NCBI GenBank assembly: GCA_051453625.1
Contig: JBOZIK010000001.1
Coordinates: 207,119,926 to 207,140,812 of the forward strand
Direction of reading: 5' to 3'
Origin: Welwitschia mirabilis
Taxonomy: Eukaryota; Gnetophyta; Gnetopsida; Welwitschiales
DNA length: 20,887 bases
Shown here piece by piece: positions 20,161 to 20,887 of the stretch; position 1 is the first letter of the stretch; each line of letters begins with the position of its first letter. The notes under the pieces were generated by a model, which had not been told where the DNA came from, did not search any database, and saw only the letters and a list, made by a program, of their open reading frames with translations. The position numbers and the translations under genes were made by a program.

Positions 20161-20887
20161 AAATAATAGAAAGCACAAAAATACCCCTTAGAAGAACACA
20201 AGATTTATAGTGGTTCAAGAAAACCCCCTACTCTAATCTCGACGATCAACTTCTATCCAAGCCTGATCTAGATCTCCATTAATCTCTTCCAAGTGTTGTA
20301 GGTTCACTTATAACCTTTACAAATGGACTTTTTCTGAAGCTTAGTTTCAACCTTTTGCAATAAAGCGTAGTAGCGATGATAGTATGATCAAACGCACAGG
20401 TATCATTTAATATTTGGCTTAAGAATGATATTGAAGCACTTATCCTAAAGATGGTACAATATAAAAATAAAGAGTTATATAGATCACATCACGTATGCAA
20501 AGATACCACAGTTCTTAGTTCATCTTTGATCAGGAATGAGATGCTAAAACGAGTACAATGAAAAATCCAAAAGATCTAAAAGTTCTATAAAAAATTTGGT
20601 TCAGTTACTTTGACTATTAGCAATATATAGTGGAATACTTTTAGGGTTTTTACAAGTGAAAAGCTCTTCCAACAGATATAAAATGGATACTTAACGGCTC
20701 TAAAAATTTGGATTTCCATCATGGTTAATTGACCCTTCAAAAGTCTGGTCGATCCCATCTAGTATTGTCACTTAAACTAATTGCCCTTGTATTATTTTGG
20801 TTGCTTTAGTTTCTTATGGCTTCATGTCTAGTCGACTCCTCAGGGTCCAGTCAAATGCTTATCCAGTCACTCATATATCTATCTAGT
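20161..20887. repeat. Probable LTR-retroelement fragment
   Basis: The phrase GATTTATAGTGGTTCAAG followed by a C-rich CCCCCTACTCTAATCTCGA stretch (about 20203-20242) resembles the GTGGTTC...CCTAC...CTC signature I associate with plant LTR sequences. The end (20730-20887) has repeated GTC-rich motifs (TCTGGTCGATCC, CTAGTCGACTCC, GGTCCAGTC). There is no coding signal. The assignment rests on resemblance only. Confidence 0.3.

Noticed and set aside
1-20887. Search for a novel defence, CRISPR or operon-like system
   Set aside because: The window is plant nuclear DNA with two ordinary genes and decayed retroelements. No regularly spaced repeats or compact gene clusters are present.

Overview
The window looks like nuclear DNA of a land plant with a large, AT-rich, repeat-filled genome. 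A gymnosperm is my guess, from the low gene density, the heavily decayed retroelements and the plant-type SmD2 protein; this is inference and nothing in the window proves it. There is a 10-base run of N at 4933-4942, so it is draft assembly.

Only two convincing intact protein genes are present. On the + strand at 2366-2692 is a complete, intron-free reading frame for the spliceosomal core protein SmD2 (108 aa). On the - strand at 11178-11465 is a 95-aa short classical arabinogalactan protein with a signal peptide, Pro/Ala/Ser-rich core and GPI-anchor tail. They lie about 8.5 kb apart and there is no sign that they work together.

Much of the remainder that I can identify is retroelement debris. 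A copia-style LTR element lies at 13327-16444 on the + strand: two diverged LTRs, a primer-binding site resembling the initiator-tRNA-Met site, and a polypurine tract. Its 1.9-kb interior shows no gag-pol. Directly beside it, on the - strand at 16445-18790, is a Ty3/Gypsy pol carcass riddled with stops. It can still be followed from reverse transcriptase through RNase H to integrase and its C-terminal region, and part of the RT is tandemly duplicated. Four diverged copies of a tRNA-derived SINE lie at 6356-6553, 8138-8288, 14641-14836 and 15371-15590. Two further PBS-like sites (1581-1593 on the - strand, 8819-8830 on the + strand) mark other LTR remnants. Several short tandem duplications complete the picture.

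Layout: 1-2347 upstream of SmD2, with an LTR remnant; 2366-2692 SmD2; 2693-11100 AT-rich intergenic DNA with SINEs and repeats; 11178-11620 the AGP gene and its leader; 11700-13326 intergenic DNA with two tandem duplications; 13327-18790 nested LTR-element remains; 18790-20887 unassigned, with LTR-like sequence at the end. I see no defence system, CRISPR array, rRNA or intact tRNA gene. The most informative structures are the decayed element nest and the SINE family.
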